Assembly: GCA_016794345.1 (NCBI GenBank)
Contig: JAEUKE010000027.1
Coordinates: 1 to 32,748 of the forward strand
DNA length: 32,748 bases
Direction of reading: 5' to 3'
Source: Myxococcales bacterium
GTDB taxonomy: Bacteria > Myxococcota_A > Polyangia > Polyangiales > Polyangiaceae
A program made the translations under genes and the position numbers. Position 1 is the stretch's first letter. Each line of letters begins with the position of its first letter. The notes below the pieces were generated by a model, which did no database searches, was not told the origin of the DNA, and worked only from the letters and a program-made list of their open reading frames with translations. Shown here piece by piece: positions 1 to 7,326 of the stretch.

Positions 1-95
1 GCGTCCGTCCCGCACCCGTAGGCCAGGGCGACCAGGCCGCAGGCGGCGCCGAGCACGGCGAAGGTGCGGCGCGCGGACGAGGCAGACGGGTGCAT
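1..95 (-). CDS. Putative lipoprotein, N-terminal fragment (runs off left edge)
   Basis: Reading leftward from an ATG at 93-95, the first 31 codons give a short polar start with two arginines (R9, R10), a hydrophobic stretch (about residues 12-26) and a cysteine at residue 28 in the context A-Y-G-C, followed by G-T-D. This is the layout of a lipoprotein signal peptide, although the -3 position is alanine rather than the preferred leucine. The rest of the gene lies outside the window, so the mature protein cannot be identified. It diverges from the lipoprotein gene starting at 234, with 138 bases between the two starts. The call rests only on the signal peptide and could be wrong if this is a plain secreted protein. 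Confidence 0.6.
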   Translation of the reverse strand, partial: MHPSASSARRTFAVLGAACGLVALAYGCGTD

Positions 96-127
96 GGGGA
101 GCCGGTAGCACGCGCCGTTTTGGCCAG

Positions 128-137
128 GCAAATTTGC
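128..137. promoter_or_regulatory. AT-rich perfect palindrome in the divergent gap
   Basis: GCAAATTTGC is a perfect 10-bp palindrome in the 138-base gap between two divergent lipoprotein genes. An A/T-rich core is rare in this GC-rich sequence, so it may mark a promoter or a regulator site. No -35/-10 pair was clear. Confidence 0.25.
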
Positions 138-233
138 GGAGCAGGAAGAACCGAGCCGCTCCGCCGCTCGCCGCGAGAAAGGTCATTTTCGGCTGGGTCC
201 GGGGTGCTGGGTGCGCTAGACGGAGCCTGACCC

Positions 234-1328
234 GTGGCCTCCCCCACGACCCCTCCGTCCCGCATCACACCTCGCCGAACCGCCTGGGCGCTGGCCTGCG
301 CCTCGCTCGTCTCCGGGCTCGTCGCTCTCCCCCAGCTCGGCTGCTCGGGCGAAGACAACGTCGACGACAACCGCTTCGTCCAGACGGGCGTTGTCGTCGA
401 TCCGGCGGAGTTCCTCGGCGATCTTCCGTGTGCGGACATCGACGGCGCCCCGAAGTCGTACGTGGCCACCGTGGTGGAGCTGGCGGACGAGACGGAGGGC
501 GAGCGCCGGCTTGGCCCGGCCAACCCGGTGAGCTGCGGCACGCCCGTCGCCTTCCTCGACATCCGCGGCGGCAAGCGTTACGGCGCCGAGATCTCGGTCT
601 TCGACGTCCCCGCAGACCAGGCCGCGGGGCAGACGCCCGCCTGGACGACCACGTGTGGCCTCACCGGCGCCGGCGCGGCGGAGATCGTCGCAGGCCGGCA
701 GACCCGCATCCGCGGCTGCTCGCCCATCGCGGGCCCCGGCACGGCCACGACGAGCGTCGTGGTGGACGCGACGAGCGCGGCCGGGTCGCTCGGGTGCGCG
801 TCGGACGGCGGCCAGATCGGCGACATCAAGATCGTCCCGGTGGAGCCGGCGGACGCCTCGCTCCCCACCGTCACGATCGCCTGCGGCCAGCCTCCGGTCG
901 TCTACGGCGCGGACATCGTGCCCGGCGCGCTCTACTCCTTCCGCCTCGAAGGGACCGGCGCGGACGACAGCCTCTACGGCGCGCGCTGCACGACCGTCGC
1001 CCGCGAAGGCCTCGGCATCGTGGCGAGCTGCACGCTTTTCGTCGAGACGGGGTCGCTCGCCTTCCCCATCCCGACCGTCGCGGAGGACGCGGGCCTCGTC
1101 TGTGGAGACTCCATCTCTCGCGCGCGCATCGGCGCGACCGGCGCCGACGTCTCGGTGCCCGGCGCCTCCGTGCCCTGCGACGCGCCGGCGTTTGCGTCGT
1201 CGCTGCCGCCGGGCACCTACTCCGGCTCGATCGGGCTCTACGCCGGCCCGGACCTCGTCGCCTCGTACAGCTGTGCGGGCGAGGTCCTGCCGGGCGTCAC
1301 GACCGAGCTCACGTGTATCCCGAACTGA
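234..1328 (+). CDS. Hypothetical lipoprotein upstream of gyrA
   Basis: A 364-residue protein starting at a GTG. Residues 1-36 form a signal peptide: a basic region (R10, R14, R15), a hydrophobic core (about 18-33) and Q-L-G-C with the cysteine at residue 37. This suggests lipidation, although the -3 residue is glutamine, not the usual leucine. The mature part starts with an acidic linker and has several cysteines spread over beta-rich-looking sequence (for example V-S-C-G-T-P, C-T-I/L-type strands, and Y-S-C-A-G near the end), suggesting two or three disulphide-stabilised beta modules. I do not recognise a family. The stop is only 8 bases before the gyrA start, so the two are probably co-transcribed. 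Longer overlapping frames at 134-1333 and from 655 lack a signal peptide and the expected third-base GC bias. Confidence 0.75.
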   Translation: MASPTTPPSRITPRRTAWALACASLVSGLVALPQLGCSGEDNVDDNRFVQTGVVVDPAEFLGDLPCADIDGAPKSYVATVVELADETEGERRLGPANPVSCGTPVAFLDIRGGKRYGAEISVFDVPADQAAGQTPAWTTTCGLTGAGAAEIVAGRQTRIRGCSPIAGPGTATTSVVVDATSAAGSLGCASDGGQIGDIKIVPVEPADASLPTVTIACGQPPVVYGADIVPGALYSFRLEGTGADDSLYGARCTTVAREGLGIVASCTLFVETGSLAFPIPTVAEDAGLVCGDSISRARIGATGADVSVPGASVPCDAPAFASSLPPGTYSGSIGLYAGPDLVASYSCAGEVLPGVTTELTCIPN

Positions 1329-1336
1329 CCTAGGCC

Positions 1337-4033
1337 ATGGAAGAACCGAACCAGACGACGGGCAAGATCCCGGTCAGCATCCAGGACGAGCTTCGCACCA
1401 GCTACCTGGACTACGCGATGAGCGTCATCATCGGGCGCGCCATCCCGGACGTGCGCGACGGCCTCAAGCCCGTGCACCGCCGCATCCTGCACTCGATGAA
1501 CGAGCAGAGCATCGGCCCGGGCGGCGCGCACAAGAAGTGCGCGCGTGTCGTCGGCGACGTGCTCGGCAAATACCACCCCCACGGCGACGCGTCCGTCTAC
1601 GACGCGCTCGTGCGCATGGCGCAGGACTTCAGCCTGCGCTACCCGCTCATCGACGGCCAGGGGAACTTCGGCTCGGTCGACGGCGACTCGCCGGCCGCCA
1701 TGCGTTACACGGAGTCGCGCCTCTCGCGCGTCGCGGTCGAGCTCCTCGCCGACATCGACAAAGAGACAGTCGAGTTTTCGCCCAACTACGACGACTCCGA
1801 GCTCGAGCCCACGGTCCTGCCCGCGAAGTTCCCGCAGCTGCTGGTGAACGGCGCCGGCGGCATCGCGGTCGGCATGGCGACGAACATCCCGCCCCACAAC
1901 CTCGGCGAGGTGATCGAAGCCACGATCGCCATCATCAAGAACCCCGAGGTCGGCATCGACGATCTGATGCACCTCTGCCCCGGCCCCGACTTCCCGACCG
2001 GCGGCATCATCTACGGCAAGGTCGGGATCGAGCTCGCCTACAAGACGGGCCGCGGAGCCATCGTCGTGCGCGGCAAGTCGCACGTCGAGAAGATGCAGAA
2101 GGGCGATCGCGAGCAGATCGTCATCACGGAGATCCCCTACCAGGTCAACAAGGCGCGCCTGGTCCTCAAGATCGCCGAGTGCATCCGCGACAAGAAGATC
2201 GAGGGCATCAGCGAGGTCCGCGACGAGAGCGACCGCGAGGGCATGCGCGTCGTCATCGAGCTGAAGCGGGACGTCTTCCCGCAGGTCATCCTGAACCAGC
2301 TCTACCGCCTGACCGATCTGCAAAGCACGTTCGGCGTCATCAACCTCTCGATCGCCAACGGCCGACCGGAGGTGCTCACCTTCAAGCAGACGCTCGAGCA
2401 CTTCATCGAGCACCGGCGCGAGGTCGTCACGCGCCGCACCCGCTACGAGCTCCGCCAGGCGGAGGCCCAGCTCGAGCTCGTCGAGGGCCTCGGCGTCGCC
2501 ACGAGCGACATCGATCGCATCGTCGAGACGATCCGCAAGTCGAAGGACCCGGAGGAGGCGCGCGGCGCCCTCATGGCCCTGCCGCTCCGCGGCCTCGGAG
2601 AGCTCCTCCGGCGCGCGGGTCGGCCCGAGCACGAGGCCGTGGAGGCCGACAAACGCGGCGACTACTTCCTCAGCGAGCGCCAGGCCAAGGCCATCCTCGA
2701 CATGCGCCTCGCCCGGCTCACCGGCCTCGAGCGCGACAAGCTCGCCGGCGAGTACGGCGAGCTCATGAAGGAGATCGAGCGGCTGCGCGCCATCCTCGCC
2801 TCCCCCGAGCTCCTCATGAGCGTCATCGTGATGGAGCTCGAGGAGATCAAGCAGAAGTACGCCGACCCGCGCCGCACCGAGATCGTCCCCAACGAGGCCG
2901 AGATCCAGGTCGAGGATCTCATCCAAGAAGAGGACATGGTCGTCACGATCTCGCACGCCGGCTACGTGAAGCGCACGCCGGTCAGCGAGTACCGCGCGCA
3001 GCGACGCGGCGGCAAAGGCAAGATCGGGATGGAGGCCCGCGACGAGGACTGGATCAGCCAGCTCTTCGTGGCGAGCACGCACACCTTCGTCTTCTTCTTC
3101 AGCGACAAGGGCAAGGTCTTCGTCAAGAAGGTCTACGAGATCCCGAGCGCGCCGAGGAACGCGAAGGGCCGCGCGATGGTGAACTTCGTCGGCCTCGAGC
3201 AGGGCGAGAAGGTGGCGGCCATCACGCCGGTGCCCGGCTTCGAGCCCGGCAAGTTCGTCGTCACGCTCACCAAGCGCGGCGTCATCAAGAAGACCGAGCT
3301 GTCGGAGTACGAGAACTACCGAGAGAAGGGCATCATCGGCGTCAAGATCGAGGACGGCGATCAGCTCCACTCGGCGGCCATCACCGACAGCACGCGTGAG
3401 CTCGTCATCGCGACGCGCACCGGTATGTCCATCCGCTTCGACGAGAAAGAGGTCCGCGCGACAGGCCGCTCCACCGTGGGCGTCAAGGGCGTGGAGCTGG
3501 CGGAGGGCGACGAGGTCGTCGGCCTCTGTGTCGCGTCGAGCGGGGAAGACCGCGTGCTCGCCGTGTGCGAGCGCGGCTACGGCAAGCAGACGAAGCTCGA
3601 CGAGTTCCGCCTGCAGAGCCGCGGCGGCAAGGGCGTCATCCTCATCGACGCGAGCGACCGCAACGGGCCCGTCGTGGGCGTCGCCATCATCGGACGCGAC
3701 CACGAGGTGATGCTCGTCACCGATCAGGGCCAGATGCTGCGGATCCGCGCCTCGGACATCCGGGAAACGGGCCGCAACGCGCAGGGCGTCCGCCTCATGA
3801 CCGTCGCGGAGGGCGAGCGCATCGTCGCCATCGAGGTCTTCGACACGAGCGACGAGCCGGGCGCGACCGCGTCGACGCCGCCCCCGTCCACGTCCTCCGA
3901 TCCGCCGTCCGAGGGCTCCGATCCGCCGTCCGAGGGCTCCGATCCGCCGTCCGAGGGCGCAGCGCCCGACGAGAGCGCCAACGGCGCGGCCGAGGTCGAA
4001 CCGGGCAGCGACGACGGTACGCCGTCGGCCTGA
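1337..4033 (+). CDS. gyrA: DNA gyrase subunit A
   Basis: An 898-residue GyrA, the DNA breakage-reunion subunit that with GyrB introduces negative supercoils. The N-terminal winged-helix/tower part is strongly conserved: G-K-Y-H-P-H-G-D at about 77-84 and the catalytic tyrosine Y124 in A-M-R-Y-T-E. The C-terminal beta-pinwheel carries a GyrA box Q-R-R-G-G-K-G at about 555-561, which separates it from ParC, and a second box-like Q-S-R-G-G-K-G later. The residue matching E. coli Ser83 is Ala85, with Ser86 next and Asp89 matching Asp87. The C-terminus ends in an acidic, proline-rich tail with three tandem S-D-P-P-S-E-G repeats. The Shine-Dalgarno is weak. gyrB is not in the window. The stop faces the COQ4-family stop 10 bases away. 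Confidence 0.97.
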   Translation: MEEPNQTTGKIPVSIQDELRTSYLDYAMSVIIGRAIPDVRDGLKPVHRRILHSMNEQSIGPGGAHKKCARVVGDVLGKYHPHGDASVYDALVRMAQDFSLRYPLIDGQGNFGSVDGDSPAAMRYTESRLSRVAVELLADIDKETVEFSPNYDDSELEPTVLPAKFPQLLVNGAGGIAVGMATNIPPHNLGEVIEATIAIIKNPEVGIDDLMHLCPGPDFPTGGIIYGKVGIELAYKTGRGAIVVRGKSHVEKMQKGDREQIVITEIPYQVNKARLVLKIAECIRDKKIEGISEVRDESDREGMRVVIELKRDVFPQVILNQLYRLTDLQSTFGVINLSIANGRPEVLTFKQTLEHFIEHRREVVTRRTRYELRQAEAQLELVEGLGVATSDIDRIVETIRKSKDPEEARGALMALPLRGLGELLRRAGRPEHEAVEADKRGDYFLSERQAKAILDMRLARLTGLERDKLAGEYGELMKEIERLRAILASPELLMSVIVMELEEIKQKYADPRRTEIVPNEAEIQVEDLIQEEDMVVTISHAGYVKRTPVSEYRAQRRGGKGKIGMEARDEDWISQLFVASTHTFVFFFSDKGKVFVKKVYEIPSAPRNAKGRAMVNFVGLEQGEKVAAITPVPGFEPGKFVVTLTKRGVIKKTELSEYENYREKGIIGVKIEDGDQLHSAAITDSTRELVIATRTGMSIRFDEKEVRATGRSTVGVKGVELAEGDEVVGLCVASSGEDRVLAVCERGYGKQTKLDEFRLQSRGGKGVILIDASDRNGPVVGVAIIGRDHEVMLVTDQGQMLRIRASDIRETGRNAQGVRLMTVAEGERIVAIEVFDTSDEPGATASTPPPSTSSDPPSEGSDPPSEGSDPPSEGAAPDESANGAAEVEPGSDDGTPSA
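3896..3958 (+). repeat. Three tandem 21-bp repeats in the gyrA tail
   Basis: Three identical 21-base units (3896-3916, 3917-3937, 3938-3958) are in frame and each encodes S-D-P-P-S-E-G, residues 854-874 of GyrA. Perfect identity at the DNA level suggests recent slippage or duplication within a low-constraint acidic tail. Confidence 0.9.
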
Positions 4034-4043
4034 GCCGCAGCGC

Positions 4044-4766
4044 TCAGCTCGGCTGGCCGCCTCGCGCGGCCGGCCGCACGCCGAGCTCCCGCCTTACGGC
4101 TTCCAGATCGCGCTCCCACAGGTCCTCGAAGCGGACGACCGGGAGGAACGCCGCGGACGCGCCGCGCTCGAACGCGTCGTAGACGATCCTCGCGGAGCCC
4201 GGCGCCTTGAGCAGGGTCCCGAAGACGGCGATGAGCCACGCGCTCGGCAGCCGCACCTGGGCGTAGGTGAAGGCCTGCAGCGCGATCTCCCCAGGGACGT
4301 CCGGCGCATACCCCGTGAGGACGTGCCAGATATCGTGTGTCTGGCGGAGGCGCTGCGCGACCCACCGAGGCACGGGAGGCAGGCCCGGCGGCGGCTGGAA
4401 TAGATCCGGGTCGAGCCCGTTGTCGTCGAGGTAGCGGACGTACGCGCCGCCGAGCGTCGTCGCGGGGAGCGCGCGGAGCCGATCCCAGTCGACGGAGCGC
4501 GAGTCGATCGTCGGCCGCTCGGCGAGGAGGCCCAGCCCTCGCTCGTCCGCCGCGATTCGACCTAGAAGGCCTGGCAAACGCGACGCGTTCACCGCGATGC
4601 CGAGGAAAAAAACCTCGACGGTGTCATCCGGGTCCCGGAGCAGCCGCCGGAGCGCGCCGGCCGAGACCCGCAGCTTCTCCAGCCCGCTCCCCGTGAGCGC
4701 GATCTCGATCGCGCGCCGCTCGTCCATCCAGCCCGCGCTCTTGCCAGTCTCTGCCGAAGCGTCCAT
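4044..4766 (-). CDS. COQ4-family protein
   Basis: A 240-residue protein with the diagnostic COQ4 metal motif H-D-x-x-H-x11-E: H144, D145, H148 and E160, with exactly eleven residues between H148 and E160. COQ4 is a ubiquinone-synthesis protein in mitochondria and some proteobacteria, recently linked to C1 decarboxylation/hydroxylation of the quinone ring. Bacterial relatives outside ubiquinone producers have no settled role. I chose the ATG at 4764-4766 because GGGAGG lies 5 bases upstream. The frame stays open further upstream to 4844, but that extension would pass through the promoter and operators. The gene diverges from a TetR regulator and probably answers to it through the palindromes at 4776-4868. 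No other quinone gene is nearby, so the substrate is unknown. Confidence 0.85.
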   Translation of the reverse strand: MDASAETGKSAGWMDERRAIEIALTGSGLEKLRVSAGALRRLLRDPDDTVEVFFLGIAVNASRLPGLLGRIAADERGLGLLAERPTIDSRSVDWDRLRALPATTLGGAYVRYLDDNGLDPDLFQPPPGLPPVPRWVAQRLRQTHDIWHVLTGYAPDVPGEIALQAFTYAQVRLPSAWLIAVFGTLLKAPGSARIVYDAFERGASAAFLPVVRFEDLWERDLEAVRRELGVRPAARGGQPS

Positions 4767-4775
4767 GGCGACCTC

Positions 4776-4799
4776 CCTATTGTCAACCGAGACAATAGG
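4776..4799. promoter_or_regulatory. Operator-like palindrome 1 (coq4/tetR region)
   Basis: A perfect inverted repeat, CCTATTGTC-N6-GACAATAGG. It covers the -10 element and transcript start region of the leftward coq4 promoter and touches its Shine-Dalgarno (4772-4777). A TetR dimer bound here would block the gene. Binding itself is inferred. Confidence 0.75.
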
Positions 4800-4820
4800 C
4801 CTACCCCAACATATTGTCAA
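4792..4820 (-). promoter_or_regulatory. Promoter of the COQ4-family gene
   Basis: On the minus strand TTGACA (4820-4815) is followed after exactly 17 bases by TATTGT (4797-4792). This is a housekeeping-type promoter with a perfect -35 and a four-of-six -10. The -35 lies in palindrome 2 and the -10 in palindrome 1. Predicted transcription would start near 4785, giving a leader of about 20 bases with GGGAGG before the ATG. Confidence 0.7.
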
Positions 4821-4832
4821 GAGAGCCAATAG
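4812..4832. promoter_or_regulatory. Operator-like palindrome 2
   Basis: TATTGTC-N6-GCCAATAG repeats the half-sites of palindrome 1 with one mismatch in the right arm. Its centre is 34 bases from that of palindrome 1, about three helical turns. It contains the -35 element of the coq4 promoter. Confidence 0.6.
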
Positions 4833-4848
4833 CGCTGAGACCATCGGT

Positions 4849-4868
4849 GATTGTCAGGCTTGCCAAAA
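4849..4868. promoter_or_regulatory. Degenerate operator-like site 3
   Basis: GATTGTC-N6-GCCAAAA keeps the half-site and spacer pattern of the two stronger palindromes, 37 bases further on, just before the AAGGAG of the TetR gene. It could give autoregulation, but it is weak enough to be chance. Confidence 0.35.
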
Positions 4869-4888
4869 AGGAGTTCCATCGGCGGCGC

Positions 4889-5530
4889 TTGAAGAAACGT
4901 GAGCCTGCCACTCGCGTGCGCGTCCGGCGGTCGCCGGAAGAAGCGAGGGAGACCATCCTCCGCGCCGCGCGTGATCTCCTCCGCGAGAGCACACCGGACG
5001 AGATCGGCCTGAAGGACGTGGCCGCGAAGGCCGGCGTGAGCCACGCGCTCGTCACGCACTACTTCGGCAGCATCGACACGCTCGTCGACGCGGCGCTCGA
5101 AGCGTACGCCGAGCAGAACCGGCGCGAGCTCGCCAAGTTGATGCTGGAGCGCGCCGGCGAGGGCCCGCGCGCCTGGCTCGCCCACGTCTTCGCCTGGGTC
5201 ATGCGCCCCGAGGCCCCCCGCCTCCTCGCCTGGTCCTTCCTCTCGGGAAAGATCGCGCGGAGCGATTTCTTCTCGCGCCGCACGCGCGGCATGAAAAACG
5301 TCGCCGACCTCGTCGAGGCCCGCTTCAAAGACGAGCTGGATCTGAGCCGCGAGGACGTGGAGTTCGTCTTGCTCCTCGTGATGAGCGCGACGTTCGGCTA
5401 CGCGATCGGCCGCTCGGGGTTCTGGGCGGGTCTGGGTGTGGACCGCCCCGGCAAGGCGGAGGACAACATGTTCGAGCGCAAGCTCGCCGATCTTGTCGAG
5501 CTGCTCATCCGCGAGCGCCGCCGGCGCTGA
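4889..5530 (+). CDS. TetR/AcrR-family transcriptional regulator
   Basis: A 213-residue regulator from the chosen start. An N-terminal helix-turn-helix is clear: R-E-T-I-L-R-A-A-R-D-L-L, then L-K-D-V-A-A-K-A-G-V-S and H-Y-F-G-S-I-D-T-L-V-D-A-A-L. The C-terminal helical ligand-binding half has no family signature I recognise. The start is uncertain. I prefer the TTG at 4889, preceded by AAGGAG at 4868-4873 (15-base gap, rather long), because it leaves the operator array outside the gene. In-frame TTG 4814 and GTG 4847 would place the operators inside the coding sequence. It is divergent from the COQ4-family gene and likely represses both genes; the effector ligand is unknown. Confidence 0.88.
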   Translation: MKKREPATRVRVRRSPEEARETILRAARDLLRESTPDEIGLKDVAAKAGVSHALVTHYFGSIDTLVDAALEAYAEQNRRELAKLMLERAGEGPRAWLAHVFAWVMRPEAPRLLAWSFLSGKIARSDFFSRRTRGMKNVADLVEARFKDELDLSREDVEFVLLLVMSATFGYAIGRSGFWAGLGVDRPGKAEDNMFERKLADLVELLIRERRRR

Positions 5531-5587
5531 GCGCAGGTTCGACGCGACCGGCGGAACATCCGGAGGGGTGGCGCGTTCCCTCCTCCG

Positions 5588-6733
5588 ATGGCCAACCCTC
5601 AGGCGGGCCCGTCGCCGCTCCGGCTCCTCGGCGCGTCGGTCGGCGCCCTCGTCTCCGCAGGCGGACTGCTGGCGTACGTGACGGACTCGATCTCCGTGAC
5701 CGCGCTGGTCCTGGCCGGGGCGCTCGGCTCGTCGGCCCTCTTCCTCCGCCGCAGGAGCTTGCCCGCCCAGCTCCTGAGCCGCGCCCTGTGGGGCGCCGGC
5801 GCGATCCTCGGCGGGACCAGCTTCGCGCTCGGCGACGGGCCGGGCGCCGCCGCGAGCTTCGCAGGCTCCGCGCTCGCGCTGGTGTTGCTCTCCGGCCACG
5901 GCCTGCGACACGAGGAGACACCGGGCTTCCAGCCGGCTCGCTACCGCGTCCCCCTGCTCCTCTCGCTGATCCTGTCCGCCACCTCGGCCCTGCTCTTCGG
6001 GCTGTTCTCGATGGCGGCATTCGAAGTCGTGGGAGTCTGGTCGCTGAACCTCGGAACGATCCTCGCGCTCACGGCCGGGGCGGTGGGTCTCGCGCGCATG
6101 AAGACCTGGGGTCTTCTGCTACTCGCAGGCGCCAACGGGTTGATCGTGGCGCAAGCTGCCGGCGGGAACGTGCTCCTCCCGATGCCCCTGCAGGCCTGGG
6201 TCACGTTGCTCGCGAGCGCGAGCCTCGTTGGGCTCGCGCCGATGCTCGCGCACGCCTTCACGCACCTGCGCCGCACTCCCCCGACGTCCACCGAGCGGGT
6301 CCGCGTCGCGACCCCGCTCGCGCGGGATGCGCCCTTCGACGCGGCGACCCGTGAGCTCGAAGCACGACGCCGCCGCGGAGCACCGCCTGCGCGTCGCCAC
6401 CGCGCCGCTCCGGAGGTAACGAGCCGCGATCGATCGCTGCGCGCCCCCGCCCGCGTCGGGGCTCGAGGCAACCGATCACGTTTGAGGCTCCGGCGCCCGA
6501 CCCTGATAGGATGCGCCGGCCGATGTCCCAAGCCGCCCAGCCCGCCGAGAACGAGCCCGGGTTCCTCCACAACGTGGGGACGAGCTTCCTCGACATCGCG
6601 GGCACCGCCGGCGGTATCGGCGTCTTGGGCTTCAAGGTCCTCTGGCGCATCGTCACCTTCCGCTTCGACGGCCTCGAGCTCCTGCGGAACCTCGAGCGCA
6701 TGGGCGTCCGATCGATCCCGATCGTCATCGTGA
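5588..6733 (+). CDS. Hypothetical multi-pass membrane protein, probable 3' frameshift
   Basis: From the ATG at 5588 the frame encodes about 240 residues of largely hydrophobic sequence with an estimated six or seven membrane helices, then a basic tail. Family unknown. Read literally it is 381 residues and overlaps the mlaE gene by about 210 bases in another frame. That tail is arginine-rich, has poor third-base GC and looks non-coding. Around 6353-6362 the coding signal moves to the next frame: 21 successive codons from 6354 to a TAA at 6417-6419 all end in G or C. Removing one base there would give a 276-residue protein ending L-R-V-A-T-A-P-L-R-R. So this is either a recent indel, a sequencing error or, less likely, programmed frameshifting. 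A GGAGGG/CCCTCC inverted repeat (5562-5583) precedes the start. Confidence 0.6.
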   Translation: MANPQAGPSPLRLLGASVGALVSAGGLLAYVTDSISVTALVLAGALGSSALFLRRRSLPAQLLSRALWGAGAILGGTSFALGDGPGAAASFAGSALALVLLSGHGLRHEETPGFQPARYRVPLLLSLILSATSALLFGLFSMAAFEVVGVWSLNLGTILALTAGAVGLARMKTWGLLLLAGANGLIVAQAAGGNVLLPMPLQAWVTLLASASLVGLAPMLAHAFTHLRRTPPTSTERVRVATPLARDAPFDAATRELEARRRRGAPPARRHRAAPEVTSRDRSLRAPARVGARGNRSRLRLRRPTLIGCAGRCPKPPSPPRTSPGSSTTWGRASSTSRAPPAVSASWASRSSGASSPSASTASSSCGTSSAWASDRSRSSS

Positions 6734-7326
6734 CCGCCCTCTTCACGGGCGCGATCATGGTCTTGCAGGCCGCCCCGCTCGTGCAGCGATTCGGCGCGCA
6801 CGGCCTGCTCGGCTGGGGCGCCGGGTTCGGCACGCTGCGCGAGATCGCGCCGCTGCTCACGGCGCTCATGATCAACGGCCGAGTCGGCGCGAACAACACG
6901 GCCGAGCTCGGGACGATGGTGGTGACCGAGCAGATCGACGCGCTCCGCGTGCTCGCCATCGACCCCATCTCCTTCCTCGTCGCGCCGCGCACGATCGCGA
7001 TCGTGACGACGCTGTTCTTGTCCACGGTCTTCGCCGACGCGCTCGCGCTCCTCGGTGCCGCCTACGCCGGCTGGGGTCTGCTCGGCGTCGCGCCCAAGGT
7101 CTTCTACAACGGGCTCACGAGCGGCCTGCTCGGCATCGGCGACGTCTTCAACGGCCTCGTGAAATCGGTCGTATTCGGCATCGTCATGGCGCTGGCCAGC
7201 TGCCACTACGGCCTCACGGTCAAGGGCGGCGCCCCGGGCGTCGGCCGCGCCGTCAACGCGACCGTCGTCGCCTCGGCGGCCGGGATCTTCATCCTCGACT
7301 ACTTCGTCTCCTTTACCCTGCCATGA
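6523..7326 (+). CDS. mlaE: MlaE-family ABC transporter permease (first copy)
   Basis: A 267-residue inner-membrane permease of the MlaE/YrbE family, which moves phospholipids between inner membrane and MCE-type carrier proteins. The family signature is present in the middle: R-E-I-A-P-L-L-T-A-L, then G-R-V-G-A, then E-L-G-T-M-V-V-T-E-Q-I-D-A-L, followed by C-terminal helices ending F-T-L-P. I take the second ATG (6523), since AGGA lies 11 bases upstream; the ATG at 6511 is directly abutted by AGG. A weak TTGAGG-N17-GATAGG (6482-6510) may serve as promoter. The stop overlaps the next permease start as ATGA, so the two are translationally coupled. The partner ATPase is at 10296-11036 and the MCE protein at 11097-12119. 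Confidence 0.9.
   Translation: MSQAAQPAENEPGFLHNVGTSFLDIAGTAGGIGVLGFKVLWRIVTFRFDGLELLRNLERMGVRSIPIVIVTALFTGAIMVLQAAPLVQRFGAHGLLGWGAGFGTLREIAPLLTALMINGRVGANNTAELGTMVVTEQIDALRVLAIDPISFLVAPRTIAIVTTLFLSTVFADALALLGAAYAGWGLLGVAPKVFYNGLTSGLLGIGDVFNGLVKSVVFGIVMALASCHYGLTVKGGAPGVGRAVNATVVASAAGIFILDYFVSFTLP

Noticed and set aside
1238..3703. Long open frame on the minus strand opposite gyrA (about 820 codons)
   Set aside because: It is the antisense shadow of a certain gene in GC-rich DNA. The product is a monotonous run of Ala, Leu, Asp, Glu, Arg and Val with no domain.
4031..4046. TGAGC-N6-GCTCA between the gyrA and coq4 stops as a terminator
   Set aside because: Most of the symmetry comes from the two opposed stop codons; a five-base-pair stem without a T-run is too weak to call.
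4767..4844. N-terminal extension of the COQ4-family protein
   Set aside because: It would be translated from the promoter and operator region; the ATG at 4766 has a strong GGGAGG.
4814..4888. Upstream TTG/GTG starts for the TetR gene
   Set aside because: They would put two of the operator-like palindromes inside the coding sequence and lack a ribosome site, whereas AAGGAG precedes the TTG at 4889. The choice is not certain.
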